Positions 1 to 8,786 are shown, counted from the first letter of the stretch. The stretch is 64,000 nucleotides of DNA from Pseudorhizobium xiangyangii (GCF_020531965.1 NZ_JAJAWH010000010.1:1-64000); one strand, 5' to 3'. A program made the numbers and translations. Notes: generated by a model not told the origin, from the letters alone.

Positions 1-21
1 TGGGGAGGGGTTGGGGAGGGG
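1..21. repeat. Short direct repeat at left edge
   Basis: Two copies of TGGGGAGGGG lie almost back to back at the extreme left end. G-rich runs like this are common between convergent genes in rhizobial genomes. The upstream flank is cut off, so its role cannot be judged. Confidence 0.4.
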
Positions 22-48
22 AATTCTTCGGTGCGTGCGACGTCACCA

Positions 49-1059
49 TCAATCCCCCTCGTCCTCGTAGCCTACGAGATGCAGCGGACGGGCCGGGATG
101 CCCTGCAACTCGCACCAGCGGACCAGCGCCTCCTCGCGACCGTGGGTCACCCAGACTTCGGAAGGGCCGACTTCCTTGATGGTCGACAGCAGTTCCGGCC
201 AGTCACAATGGTCGGAGATCACCAAGGGCAGTTCGACACCGCCCTGCTTGGCGCGCTGGCGGACCATCATCCAGCCGGACGCAAACGAGATGAGCGGCTC
301 GTTGAAACGGCGCGCCCAGCGGTCCTGGAAAGCCGACGGCGGTCCGACGACGACGGCGCCACGAAAGGCGTTCGGGTCCTTCTTTTCGAGCGTGGCCGGA
401 CGCACGTCCCCGAGTTCAATGCCTTCGGACTCGTAGTAGTCGCAGAGCCTGGCGAGCGCGCCGTGGATGTAGATGGGTTCGTCATAGCCGCAATCGCGGA
501 TCAGCCGGATGACACGCTGCGCCTTGCCAAGCGCATAGGCGCCGATCAGGTGGCTGCGCTCGGGAAACTGCTTCAGAGACGTCAGCAGCTTGCCTATCTC
601 GCCCTTCGGCTCCGGATGGTGAAAAACGGGCAGCCCGAACGTCGCCTCTGTGATGAAGACGTCGCAGGGCACCGGCTCGAAGGATGCACAAGTCGGATCG
701 CTGCCGCGCTTGTAGTCGCCGGAAACATTGATCCTCAGGCCGTCCTTCTGGATGAGGATCTGCGCCGAGCCGAGGACATGCCCGGCCGGATGGAACGAGA
801 TATCGACACCATCGACCTCGACGCGTTCGCCGAACTCCACGGCCTGCTGCGATTGGCAGAAATCCTCACCGTAGCGCAGCCGCATGATGTCGAGGGTCTG
901 GCGGGTGGCCAGCACCTTTGCGTGTCCGGCGCGCGCGTGGTCGGAATGACCGTGGGTGACCAGCGCCCGCTCGACGGGCCTGACCGGATCGACGTGGAAG
1001 CGGCCGATGGGGCAGAACAGCCCGGCCGGGGTTGGATGAAGCAGCGCCTCTGGTCTCAT
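49..1059 (-). CDS. Ligase-associated MBL-fold DNA exonuclease
   Basis: This 336-residue protein has the metallo-beta-lactamase fold of the ligase-associated DNA exonucleases, nucleases related to CPSF/SNM1. The metal-binding motif HGHSDH is at residues 36-41, followed by PAGHVLGSAQ, GDYK and EATFG, and later SDHCDW and a WVTHG motif that complete the active site. An in-frame extension upstream of position 1059 reads as low-complexity shadow of the next gene, so the start MRPEALL was chosen. In this family an ATP-dependent DNA ligase gene normally lies immediately downstream. That gene would be just outside the left edge, so the pairing is inferred. The family assignment is solid; the repair role is general family knowledge. 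Confidence 0.88.
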   Translation of the reverse strand: MRPEALLHPTPAGLFCPIGRFHVDPVRPVERALVTHGHSDHARAGHAKVLATRQTLDIMRLRYGEDFCQSQQAVEFGERVEVDGVDISFHPAGHVLGSAQILIQKDGLRINVSGDYKRGSDPTCASFEPVPCDVFITEATFGLPVFHHPEPKGEIGKLLTSLKQFPERSHLIGAYALGKAQRVIRLIRDCGYDEPIYIHGALARLCDYYESEGIELGDVRPATLEKKDPNAFRGAVVVGPPSAFQDRWARRFNEPLISFASGWMMVRQRAKQGGVELPLVISDHCDWPELLSTIKEVGPSEVWVTHGREEALVRWCELQGIPARPLHLVGYEDEGD

Positions 1060-1114
1060 GCTTCCAAGATAGGGCACCGAACGCGAGATGAAAGGCGGCG
1101 GAGACGCAGCGACC

Positions 1115-2635
1115 TCACCTGTACGGGTCGGTCCGTCTTTCCGACACCTGCAGACAGTCGCGACCGTCGGTCTTGGCGCAGTACATCGCCCGATCCGCCT
1201 TGGCGAGCAGTGTCTCGGGCGTCTCCCCGTCATCGGGGAAGAAGGCAATGCCCATGCTGCAAGTGACCTGCACCGGCTTCCCCTCGATCTCGACCGGGTC
1301 GCAGATCATTCCGCGCAGTTCCTCGAGGCGCCGGACGACACCGCCTTGATCCTTCGCAGAACTGCTGAAGACGATCGCGAACTCGTCGCCGCCAAGCCGC
1401 ACCAGCAGATCGTGGACGCGGATGGAGCGGCAAAGACGGCCAGCGAGGGTCTTCAGGACCTCATCACCGGCAGCGTGGCCGAAGGTGTCGTTGATCTGCT
1501 TGAAGTTGTCGAGGTCGATATAAGCGACGGTGACAGCACGACTTTCGCGCATCGCCTCGGCGAGCGTCCGGTTGAACTGGGTCAGGAACAACGTACGGTT
1601 CGGAAGGCCCGTCAGCGGATCGTGGTGCGCCATGTACTGAATGCGCGCCTCGGTACGCGCCCGTTCGATGGCAATGCCAGCAATGTCCGTCGCCATGGCC
1701 GTCAGTTCGAATTCGAGCGGCGTCGGCTCGCGCACCGTGTTTGAATACAGTGCAAAGGTGCCGAGCACGCTATCCTCCGAGCCCATGATCGGGGTCGACC
1801 AGCAGGAACGGAAGCCGAAGCGCAGTGGCAACTCCCGGTAATTTTCCCAGAGCGGGTCCGCAAGAACGTCGCTGACGATCACTGGTTCGCGCCGCCAGGC
1901 GGCCGTTCCGCAGGATGCCGTGCAAGGTCCGATCTTATGACCGTCGATCAGCCTCACATAGCTGTCCGGCAGGCTCGATGTAGCGCCGTGCCGCAACCGG
2001 TCCGATCCCTCGTCCAGAAGCAGGATCGACGCGAGCACGTCCTGCTGCTGCTCTTCGACAAGGTCCACCAATGCCCGCAGGGCACGTTCGAGCGGTTGGC
2101 CGCGCGCGATCATGTCGAGCATGCGCGCGTGACCGCGAAGCAGGTCGTTCTGGCGCTTGCGCGCGGTAATGTCCCGCGAGATGCCGATCAGCCCGACAAC
2201 CCGGCCATGTGCATCGCGCAGCGGGGTCTTGGTGGATTGGAGCCAGCGCGGCTTTCCTCGAAATTCCAGGCAATGCTCGACGTCGGTCATCGGCTCGCCG
2301 GAGGACATCACCGTCTGCTCGGCAAGGAAGTTTTCTTCGGCGACAGCCGCATCCAAAAAATCGAAATCCGTCTTGCCCAGCAACTGCGCCGGATTTGAAA
2401 CGTCGTTGGCCCGCGCCATGCTGACATTGGCGAGAACGAAACGGCTGCGCCGGTCCTTGACGTAGATGAACTCCGGGAACTGGTCGATCAATGCGCGCGC
2501 ATCGAGCCGGCCGACCACGAAGAGAGCATCATCGATGTCTCCTTTGGTCGAAACGTGCAATAACTGAGTACATAGTTCTTCGAGTGTTGCCGTCGATACG
2601 TCGGCATGCACGTCTTTTGACACAGGATCCCCCAT
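1115..2635 (-). CDS. PAS-GAF-GGDEF diguanylate cyclase
   Basis: This 506-residue cytoplasmic sensor is expected to make cyclic di-GMP. A PAS domain spans about residues 48-160, ending in a PAC-like GISRDITARK segment. A GAF domain covers about 175-330 and a GGDEF domain about 335-495. The catalytic GGDEF is intact at 415-419. An RVHD motif at 406-409, five residues upstream, fits the RxxD inhibitory site, so product feedback is likely. There are no membrane segments, and the ligand of PAS/GAF is unknown. The start follows a GAGGAG ribosome site. The gene is transcribed toward the exonuclease gene with a 55-base gap and diverges from the Tat-exported gene across an AT-rich spacer. Confidence 0.9.
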   Translation of the reverse strand: MGDPVSKDVHADVSTATLEELCTQLLHVSTKGDIDDALFVVGRLDARALIDQFPEFIYVKDRRSRFVLANVSMARANDVSNPAQLLGKTDFDFLDAAVAEENFLAEQTVMSSGEPMTDVEHCLEFRGKPRWLQSTKTPLRDAHGRVVGLIGISRDITARKRQNDLLRGHARMLDMIARGQPLERALRALVDLVEEQQQDVLASILLLDEGSDRLRHGATSSLPDSYVRLIDGHKIGPCTASCGTAAWRREPVIVSDVLADPLWENYRELPLRFGFRSCWSTPIMGSEDSVLGTFALYSNTVREPTPLEFELTAMATDIAGIAIERARTEARIQYMAHHDPLTGLPNRTLFLTQFNRTLAEAMRESRAVTVAYIDLDNFKQINDTFGHAAGDEVLKTLAGRLCRSIRVHDLLVRLGGDEFAIVFSSSAKDQGGVVRRLEELRGMICDPVEIEGKPVQVTCSMGIAFFPDDGETPETLLAKADRAMYCAKTDGRDCLQVSERRTDPYR

Positions 2636-2808
2636 CCAATGTCTCTCCTCAAGGTCTGAATTCGACGAAGATGCTGTCCCGTTCCAAAGATACTGAGCTG
2701 AAAAACCTTAATTTTCTTTAATAATAATCGTAAAAATTGCATCTCTCACCGCATGTATCCGAAGGGTAATGGCGGATAGGATGGCGGGCGCAGCAGAGAG
2801 GATTTGGG

Positions 2809-4179
2809 GTGATCACCAGACGCAGGACCTTGATGGGGCTTTCACTGGCCGCAGGCGCCGGCTTGTTGTCAATCCGCGAGGCCGCCAGCGCGCCCGCGCT
2901 TTCGATGACGGAGCTACGCGGCTCGATCGACGCCGGTGCCGCCGGGCTCAGGCCGAAGCGGGGCGAGGACCAGACACGCCGGCTGCAGGACCTGATAGAG
3001 CAGGCGACGCGTAACGATCAGTGGGTGTTCCTGCCGCCGGGTCGCTACGAGGTCGGCAACCTCACGCTGCCGGACAGGACCCGCCTCACCGGCATCGCCG
3101 GCGCGACCGAGATCGCCTTTGCGGGAGGCCGCTCGTTCCTCCGTGCGGAAGACGCCGGCCGGATCGAGCTTTCCAACCTCGTCTTCGACGGCGCTGGCCT
3201 TGCGCTTCACGATGACGCACCGGCAATGCTGCACCTTTTCGACGTCGCGAACCTGTCGATGGAGAACTGCGAGCTGAAGGGATGCGACAAAACGGCGTTG
3301 CGGGTGGAGCGCTGCGGCGGGCGCATCGAACGGTGCCGGGTTTCCACGATTGGCGAATTTGCCATCCATGCCCTCGACAGCACCGGCTTGGCCGTGAACG
3401 CCAACACGATCGATCGCTGCGGCATTGGCGGTATTCTCATTCACCGCACTACGGCGGGCGAGGACAACTCGATCGTCACCGGCAACCGCATTACCCGCAC
3501 CGGAGCGACCTATGGCGGCACCGGCCAGTTCGGAAACGCCATCAACATCTACCGCGCCAACGGCGTCATCGTCTCCGGCAACCACATCTCGGACAGCGCC
3601 TTTACCGCCATCCGCGCCAATGCCGCATCCAACATCCAGATCTCCGACAACACCTGCCTGCGCTCGGGCGAGACCGCCATCTATTCGGAGTTCGGCTTCG
3701 AGGGTGCTCTTGTGACCGGCAACCTGATCGACGGAGCTGCAAACGGAATCTCGATCGCCAATTTCAACGAGGGCGGACGGCTTGCGATAGTCTCCAGCAA
3801 CATCGTCCGCAACATCTCACTGGAAGGCCCATACGTGCACGACAGCGTCGGCTTCGGGATCGGCATCGGGGTCGAGGCGGATACGGTGGTGTCGAACAAC
3901 GTCATCGAGAACGTGGCGCGCTGGGGAATGCTGATCGGCTGGGGTCCCTTCCTGCGCAATGTGTCCGTCACCGGTAACGTCATCCGCAACGCGAAGATCG
4001 GTTGCGCGGTCACCGTTGCGGAAGATCCGGGTCCGGCACTTATCAGCGGCAACGTCTTCGACGGCACACCGGACGGGGCCATCGTCGGATTTCGCTGGCA
4101 TGACGCGGCCACCAAGGATCTGGCGCAAGGGGCAGAAGTCCTGCCGCACCTGACCATCACGGGCAACCGGGCCATCTGA
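2809..4179 (+). CDS. Tat-exported right-handed beta-helix repeat protein
   Basis: This 456-residue protein starts at GTG and opens with a twin-arginine signal (RRRTLMGL followed by a hydrophobic stretch and an alanine-rich cleavage region), so it should be folded in the cytoplasm and exported. The rest is a series of parallel beta-helix coils rich in N-x-I and G-N-x-I steps, of the kind seen in pectate-lyase-like folds (for example ITGNRAI at the C-terminus). It matches my recollection of the uncharacterised family of twin-arginine-translocated repeat proteins of rhizobia (TIGR03808-like). No catalytic residues can be assigned. A polysaccharide-binding or lyase-like role in the periplasm is only an inference from the fold. 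Confidence 0.8.
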   Translation: MITRRRTLMGLSLAAGAGLLSIREAASAPALSMTELRGSIDAGAAGLRPKRGEDQTRRLQDLIEQATRNDQWVFLPPGRYEVGNLTLPDRTRLTGIAGATEIAFAGGRSFLRAEDAGRIELSNLVFDGAGLALHDDAPAMLHLFDVANLSMENCELKGCDKTALRVERCGGRIERCRVSTIGEFAIHALDSTGLAVNANTIDRCGIGGILIHRTTAGEDNSIVTGNRITRTGATYGGTGQFGNAINIYRANGVIVSGNHISDSAFTAIRANAASNIQISDNTCLRSGETAIYSEFGFEGALVTGNLIDGAANGISIANFNEGGRLAIVSSNIVRNISLEGPYVHDSVGFGIGIGVEADTVVSNNVIENVARWGMLIGWGPFLRNVSVTGNVIRNAKIGCAVTVAEDPGPALISGNVFDGTPDGAIVGFRWHDAATKDLAQGAEVLPHLTITGNRAI

Positions 4180-4274
4180 CCCATTGAAACAATTCATGGA
4201 GAAACAACGGGAATGATCTTCCGTTTCGCGCGCTGGAACCTTAGCGTGCGGCGGCATTTCCAAGGAGGATTTCG

Positions 4275-4934
4275 ATGCTGACGATCTATGGCGTCTACCG
4301 CTCGCGTGCCACCCGGCCCCTGTGGCTGCTCGAGGAAATCGGCCTGCCCTACGCGCATGAGCCGGTGATCCAGGCCTATCGCCTGCCCGATGCGCATGCT
4401 GCGGACGCGCCGCTCAACACGCGGTCTGCGGCATTTCTGGCGGTCAACCCGATGGGATCGATCCCGTCCATGGATGACGACGGCTTCGTGCTGCACGAGT
4501 CCCTTGCCATTACCCTCTATCTCGCCAGGAAGCACGGCGGCGATCTGGCCCCGAAGGACCTCAGGGAAGAGGCATCGATGATCCAGTGGGCGCTGTTTGC
4601 CGCGACCAGCATCGAGACGCCCGCGCTGGATATCCAGAAGGCCATCGGCGACGGCAAGTCGGTCACCGCCGAGAACAAGGCGAAGATCGATGCGTATGCA
4701 AAGGATCTGGAGCGGCCTTTCGATGTGCTCGAGGCGCATCTGAAGTCGAACGAGTATCTGGTCGGCGGCCGTTTCACCGCGGCAGACATCAATGTCGCCG
4801 AAATCGTGCGCTACGCGCAGGGACATGCCCCGCTGTTTTCCGGCCGTCCGGCCCTGAAGGCATGGCTGGAAACCTGCCAGGCACGGCCGGGCTTCAAGGC
4901 GATGTGGGAAAAGCGACTTCGCGAGCCGGCCTGA
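4275..4934 (+). CDS. Glutathione S-transferase family protein
   Basis: This 219-residue protein has an N-terminal thioredoxin-like domain (about residues 1-80) with the glutathione-binding pattern NPMGSIPSM followed by LHESLAI. An all-helical C-terminal domain (about 95-215) contains GRFTAADI. Length and layout are typical of cytosolic GSTs. It starts after a strong AAGGAGG site. The substrate cannot be predicted. It converges with the LysR gene, with 7 bases between stops, and a second GST gene lies on the other side of that regulator, so a shared detoxification role is possible but unproven. Confidence 0.87.
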   Translation: MLTIYGVYRSRATRPLWLLEEIGLPYAHEPVIQAYRLPDAHAADAPLNTRSAAFLAVNPMGSIPSMDDDGFVLHESLAITLYLARKHGGDLAPKDLREEASMIQWALFAATSIETPALDIQKAIGDGKSVTAENKAKIDAYAKDLERPFDVLEAHLKSNEYLVGGRFTAADINVAEIVRYAQGHAPLFSGRPALKAWLETCQARPGFKAMWEKRLREPA

Positions 4935-4941
4935 CAACCAG

Positions 4942-5826
4942 TCAATCGACCGTCAGCATCTCGGCGCGCAGCCAGTCGCGGAATGCCCGCACCTTTGCGG
5001 GCAGCCGGCTGCCTGCGCGGGTGACCAGATAGTGCCCCATGCCGGTGCGGGCTTCGATCGGGAACGGCTTTACAAGGCGACCCTGTTCCAGCGCGTAGCC
5101 GGCGAGCGTCTGCCAGGCGAGCATCACCCCCTGCCCCGCTATCGTGGCGTCCAGGCAGAGCGACGCGTCATTGAAGACATGGCGGGTCGCTATCTGGCTG
5201 CCGTTTAGTCCGGCCTCGTTCAACCAGATCTCCCAGGAGAACAGCGACGGTCCATCGATGATCGCGGGCAGGTTCAGGATGTCGGCAGGCTCGTTCAGGC
5301 TCTCCGCAAGCGAAGGAGCGACCACCGGAAACACTCGCTGCTCCATCAACAGCTCGGCATCGACGCCGGACCATGTGCCGCGCCCGACGCGAATGCCGAG
5401 GTCGATGTCGCCGCCATGGAGATCGGCCAGTGCCGTCGTCGCCTCGATCCGCAGGCGGATCTCGGGATGCCTTTCTGAAAACCTGTCGAGCCGATGAACG
5501 AGAAATCGGGCGGCGAAGACCGGCGCGACGGAGATCGTCAGCAGGGTTTCGTCCGTCTGCCGCCCCAGCACCACCGCCTGCGACAGGGCGTGGAACCCTT
5601 CCGTCAGCCGGGCCAGCATCGGACGCGCCACTGCCAGCGGCACCATGCCCTTCGGCAGCCGTTGGAAGACCGGCTGTCCCAGCTGCGCCTCCGCCTTGAT
5701 GACCTGCTGGCTGACGGCCCCGATCGTCACGCCCATTTCGTCCGCAGCAGCCTGCAGGGAGCCCAGACGACCAACGGCCTCCAGTGCGCGAAGCCCGTTC
5801 AGGTGGAGGGTATTCAGGGTTTTCAT
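4942..5826 (-). CDS. LysR-family transcriptional regulator
   Basis: This 294-residue regulator has the LysR layout. The N-terminal winged helix-turn-helix (about residues 1-65) contains SLQAAADEMGVTIGAVSQQ, and the periplasmic-binding-protein-like effector domain covers about 90-290. The sequence resembles the GcvA branch (LHLNGLRALEAVGRLGSL at the start). It is divergent from the small gene at 5929 and flanked by two GST genes, so any of these may be targets. A TATAG/CTATA inverted repeat at its own start codon could mediate autoregulation. The effector is unknown. Confidence 0.9.
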   Translation of the reverse strand: MKTLNTLHLNGLRALEAVGRLGSLQAAADEMGVTIGAVSQQVIKAEAQLGQPVFQRLPKGMVPLAVARPMLARLTEGFHALSQAVVLGRQTDETLLTISVAPVFAARFLVHRLDRFSERHPEIRLRIEATTALADLHGGDIDLGIRVGRGTWSGVDAELLMEQRVFPVVAPSLAESLNEPADILNLPAIIDGPSLFSWEIWLNEAGLNGSQIATRHVFNDASLCLDATIAGQGVMLAWQTLAGYALEQGRLVKPFPIEARTGMGHYLVTRAGSRLPAKVRAFRDWLRAEMLTVD

Positions 5827-5840
5827 ATAGTTTTTCTATA
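5826..5840. promoter_or_regulatory. Putative LysR T-N11-A operator
   Basis: TATAG-TTTTT-CTATA forms a short inverted repeat that fits the T-N11-A pattern bound by LysR regulators. It abuts the start codon of the LysR gene and lies in the divergent spacer, so autorepression is plausible. Binding is inferred from pattern and position only. Confidence 0.4.
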
Positions 5841-5928
5841 GCAAATCCTTGGAGAACTCAATTGAAACCCTGCCCACGAAGCGTAATCCTGCCGGTGCAA
5901 AGACAGAAATCCTCGAGAGGTCACGTCA

Positions 5929-6132
5929 ATGCTTCCGCTACAGATATTCTTCAATCTCGGCCGCTGGCTGGCCGAACCCGATGCCCACACCCCTCGGTCG
6001 GACGATCCGCTTGACCATCCGCACCTCGCGGCCATGACGCTGGCGGAGCTGGCAGACCTGCCGCTTCCCCGGCCGGAACGCGAGGTTGGCGTAGCCGATG
6101 AAAACAGGCCGACGCTCGCCCGCTGCGCCTGA
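5929..6132 (+). CDS. Small conserved-type protein, DUF1127-like tail
   Basis: This is a 67-residue open frame with a good GAGAGG ribosome site eight bases upstream. It begins with a short amphipathic segment (MLPLQIFFNLGRWLAEP) and contains MTLAELADLPLPR, which recalls the xELADL element of DUF1127 proteins; that resemblance is weak. It diverges from the LysR gene. Its stop codon nearly touches the stop of the convergent GST gene: the two stops form the palindrome GCCTGA-CGG-TCAGGC at 6127-6141. The frame is probably real, but the function is unknown. Confidence 0.5.
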   Translation: MLPLQIFFNLGRWLAEPDAHTPRSDDPLDHPHLAAMTLAELADLPLPRPEREVGVADENRPTLARCA

Positions 6133-6135
6133 CGG

Positions 6136-6762
6136 TCAGGCCGCCTGACGTTCCGCATTTATCGCGCGCTGGACGGCCGGGCGCTCTTTCATGCACCGAT
6201 AGTGATCGGCAACCTTCGGGTAGTCATCGATGTCGATACCGACGCCTGCCAGCCAATCAGAGAGGGTGAACAGGTAGGGGTCGGCGACCGAGTAGTTCTC
6301 GCCGAGCACAAAGGGACCGGTAAAAAGATCCTTCTCGATGATGGCGAAGCAGTCGCGCATGTTCTGCGGCATCTTCGCCGCCATATCCTCCCGCGATGCT
6401 TCCTTGTCGGCCCAGCGGTAGCCGCGGCGCCGGTGCGCATAGGCGACGTGGACGGTCGAGGCTATGAAACTGTTGAAGCCCTGCATACGTGCGAATTCGA
6501 ATGGGTCATCGAGCGGCGCGAGCCGCACCTCGGGCGCCGCCTGCGCGATGAAGGCAAGGATCGCTGGGCTCTCGATGAGCGCACCCCTGTCGGTCAACAG
6601 CGCTGGCACGCGGCCGTTCGGACTATGCTTCAGGTAGTCCGCCGAGCGCTGCTCATCCTTCGCGAAGTTCAATCTGTGGGCGTGATAGGGAAGGCCCGCT
6701 TCTTCCAGTGCGATATGGCTGGCGAGCGAGCAGGCGTTGGGCGAGTAATACAGCGTATACAT
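6136..6762 (-). CDS. Glutathione S-transferase family protein
   Basis: This 208-residue GST has an N-terminal thioredoxin fold beginning MYTLYYSPNACSLASHIAL, the serine- or cysteine-type active-site context of bacterial beta-like GSTs, followed by NGRVPALL and an ESPAIL glutathione site near residue 65. The helical C-terminal domain has NYSVADPYLFTL. It differs clearly from the GST at 4275, so this is not a local duplication. It is transcribed leftward from a spacer that separates it from the asparaginase gene. Confidence 0.87.
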   Translation of the reverse strand: MYTLYYSPNACSLASHIALEEAGLPYHAHRLNFAKDEQRSADYLKHSPNGRVPALLTDRGALIESPAILAFIAQAAPEVRLAPLDDPFEFARMQGFNSFIASTVHVAYAHRRRGYRWADKEASREDMAAKMPQNMRDCFAIIEKDLFTGPFVLGENYSVADPYLFTLSDWLAGVGIDIDDYPKVADHYRCMKERPAVQRAINAERQAA

Positions 6763-6856
6763 GACGATCCTCTGGACGGTGATCGCGTATCATCTGTCGC
6801 CCGGACCGAAGGTATCAAGGGGAAGCGTGGTACCGCCCCCCTTGCAGGATGTCGGA

Positions 6857-7864
6857 TCAGGCAAACAGGGCATCGGTGACGCGCACGTCGCCGAAATGAA
6901 TGCCGTTCCAGTTCTTCATGGCGTGGTTGGCCATGCCCATGAGCGTTTCGTGGGTCTCGCTGCCCTTTTCGAAATAGCGGGCAATCAGCGCAAAGATCAT
7001 CGCTTCGGCAGCGCGCGTCGTGCCGTCCTCGCATTTCACAGCCATGGCAATGCCGTGGTCGGGGAGCGCTGCCACGAACACCCCTTCGGCACCTGTCTTG
7101 GCGAAGATCTTGCCCGGCGCCACCTGCATCAGCTTCGTGCAGGCGCGCTTGGTGCCGGCGACATAGAAGGGTTCGGCCATGCAGGCATCGATCAGCCGCC
7201 GTGATGCCTTTGCGCGGACAGGGTCGAGACCACGCCCCGTCAGCATTTTTGCGAACCCGTGGGCAAGCCCCTTCAAGGGCACGGCATAGGTCGGGATGGA
7301 GCAGCCGTCTATTCCGCAATTGTCCGAGCCCAGCGTCGCGCCGGTCAGGCTCTCCATCGTACCGCGGATCTCGGCCTGCAGCGGATGATCGTATCCCACA
7401 TAGCCTTCAACCTCGTAGCCGGCATGGGCACAGGTGCAGACGAAGCCCGCATGCTTGCCGGAGCAGTTGTTGTGAAGCGCGGTCGGCTTGTCGAGGGTCC
7501 GGGCCTGATGGATCAGGGTCCTCTGGTCCGAGGACCAATGGGCGCCGCATTCCATTGCCGAGACATCGCGGCCTGCCCGCGCCAGCATGGATGCCGCAAG
7601 CGAGACGTGCTCGTCCTCGCCGGAATGGGACGCACAGGAAATGGCCAGTTCCCTGTTGCCGAACCCGTAGGCATCGGCTGCGCCGCTCTCGACAAGCGGC
7701 AGCGCCTGCATGGCCTTGCAGGCCGAACGGGGGAACACGCTCGCTTCCGCATCGCCGAAGGAGAACAGCGTCTTGCCGTCACCATCGACGACGATACCCA
7801 GGCCGCGATGGCGGCTTTCGACGATGCTGCCACGGGTGACTTCGACGGTAACGGGGTTTTGCAT
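6857..7864 (-). CDS. ansA: L-asparaginase, Rhizobium etli AnsA type
   Basis: This 335-residue enzyme belongs to the structurally distinct R. etli-type asparaginases, which resemble serine beta-lactamases rather than the E. coli enzymes. It should hydrolyse asparagine to aspartate and ammonia. The serine-lysine tandem is in SACK (Ser47, Lys50). A second lysine is in NNCSGKH (Cys134, Lys137), and the metal-site cysteines fall in DNCGIDGC (Cys183, Cys188). These sit one residue before the published ReAV positions as I recall them. The gene stands alone. Its start region is divergent from a DUF3750 gene and contains an 18-base perfect palindrome. There is no signal peptide, so it is cytoplasmic. 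Confidence 0.85.
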   Translation of the reverse strand: MQNPVTVEVTRGSIVESRHRGLGIVVDGDGKTLFSFGDAEASVFPRSACKAMQALPLVESGAADAYGFGNRELAISCASHSGEDEHVSLAASMLARAGRDVSAMECGAHWSSDQRTLIHQARTLDKPTALHNNCSGKHAGFVCTCAHAGYEVEGYVGYDHPLQAEIRGTMESLTGATLGSDNCGIDGCSIPTYAVPLKGLAHGFAKMLTGRGLDPVRAKASRRLIDACMAEPFYVAGTKRACTKLMQVAPGKIFAKTGAEGVFVAALPDHGIAMAVKCEDGTTRAAEAMIFALIARYFEKGSETHETLMGMANHAMKNWNGIHFGDVRVTDALFA

Positions 7865-7916
7865 TGGACGGCCCTGAATTTGCTGCTTTCAATCGCTCAT
7901 AGCGGACTACAGCGCC

Positions 7917-7934
7917 GCGCGCCATATGGCGCGC
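7917..7934. promoter_or_regulatory. 18-bp perfect palindrome in divergent promoter region
   Basis: GCGCGCCATATGGCGCGC is self-complementary over 18 bases. It lies 52 bases upstream of the asparaginase start and 25 bases upstream of the DUF3750 start, where an operator for a dimeric repressor would sit. Which protein binds it, if any, is unknown. Confidence 0.4.
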
Positions 7935-7959
7935 CGGGGCACCTCGACGGGGTTGATGA

Positions 7960-8697
7960 ATGAAATCATTGAAGCGGCTGCTTCTCGTTATCTTTATCGT
8001 CTATCTGCTGCCGACCTTCGCGTCGGCCGGCTGGTGGGCAATCCAGGACAGGCCCGGCCGCTGGAGCGATGCGCGATGGTCGTCGGCAAAAATCCTGCCG
8101 GAGGCCTCGGCCAGCGAGGATGCCGCGATCTACATCTTCTCCGCGATGACCGGAGGCCTGAAAGGTGCCGTGGCCAGCCACGCGTGGATCGTCACGAAGG
8201 GAAAGGGGGCGGACGTCTATAACCGCTACGACAAGGTCGGCTGGGGATCGCCGATCCGGCGCAACCACCGTCCGCCGGATGCCTACTGGTACTCCAACCC
8301 GCCGCAACTGGTGAAGGTTGTCACCGGTGTGGACGCCGAGCTGCTGATCCCGAAGGTAGAGGGCGCCATTGCCGCCTATCCCTATGCGGAACCCGGCGGC
8401 TACCAGATCTTTCCGGGACCGAACTCCAATACGTTCGTCGCCTACGTTCTGCGGACCGTGCCGGAGCTTGGGGCCGTGCTGCCGCCGCATGCTGTGGGGC
8501 GCGACTACCTGCCCGACGGCGAGTTCGTGCATGTGGATACGGACTGGAGGGACGTGCATGTGACGCTTCGCGGGCTCATCGGCGTTTCGGCCGGGCTGCG
8601 CAGCGGGTTCGAAGTGCATTTTCTGGGGCTGGTCGCCGGACTGGACTTCGCCAATCCCGGCATCAAGGTGCCGGCGCTTGGCCGCATCGGGTTCTGA
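7960..8697 (+). CDS. DUF3750 domain-containing protein
   Basis: This 245-residue protein has an N-terminal hydrophobic anchor or signal (about residues 4-24). Its body matches the DUF3750 family: SASEDAAIYIFSA, then SHAWIVTK, RPPDAYWY and GPNSNTFVAYVLR. The HAW and NSNTFV elements recall the His and Asn/Cys positions of papain-like permuted NlpC/P60 folds, but that is a speculative reading. The stop codon lies inside a tandem 19-base duplication and is followed by a strong terminator. Function is unknown; an envelope location is likely. Confidence 0.8.
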   Translation: MKSLKRLLLVIFIVYLLPTFASAGWWAIQDRPGRWSDARWSSAKILPEASASEDAAIYIFSAMTGGLKGAVASHAWIVTKGKGADVYNRYDKVGWGSPIRRNHRPPDAYWYSNPPQLVKVVTGVDAELLIPKVEGAIAAYPYAEPGGYQIFPGPNSNTFVAYVLRTVPELGAVLPPHAVGRDYLPDGEFVHVDTDWRDVHVTLRGLIGVSAGLRSGFEVHFLGLVAGLDFANPGIKVPALGRIGF

Positions 8698-8731
8698 GAA
8701 AGACCTGCTGACCTGAGAAAGACCTGCTGAA
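8694..8731 (+). repeat. Tandem 19-base duplication spanning a stop codon
   Basis: The unit CTGAGAAAGACCTGCTGAC is followed directly by a copy differing only in its last base. The first copy contains the stop codon of the DUF3750 gene. This looks like a recent slippage duplication. Confidence 0.85.
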
Positions 8732-8736
8732 ATGCA

Positions 8737-8762
8737 AAACGCCCGCTAACCGGCGGGCGTTT
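8737..8762. terminator. Rho-independent terminator, probably bidirectional
   Basis: AAACGCCCGC and GCGGGCGTTT pair around a six-base loop, with A and T tracts on both sides. It sits between the convergent DUF3750 and DUF1127 genes and can serve both. Confidence 0.85.
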
Positions 8763-8786
8763 CCCATACATGCGCTGGCTTAAAGA

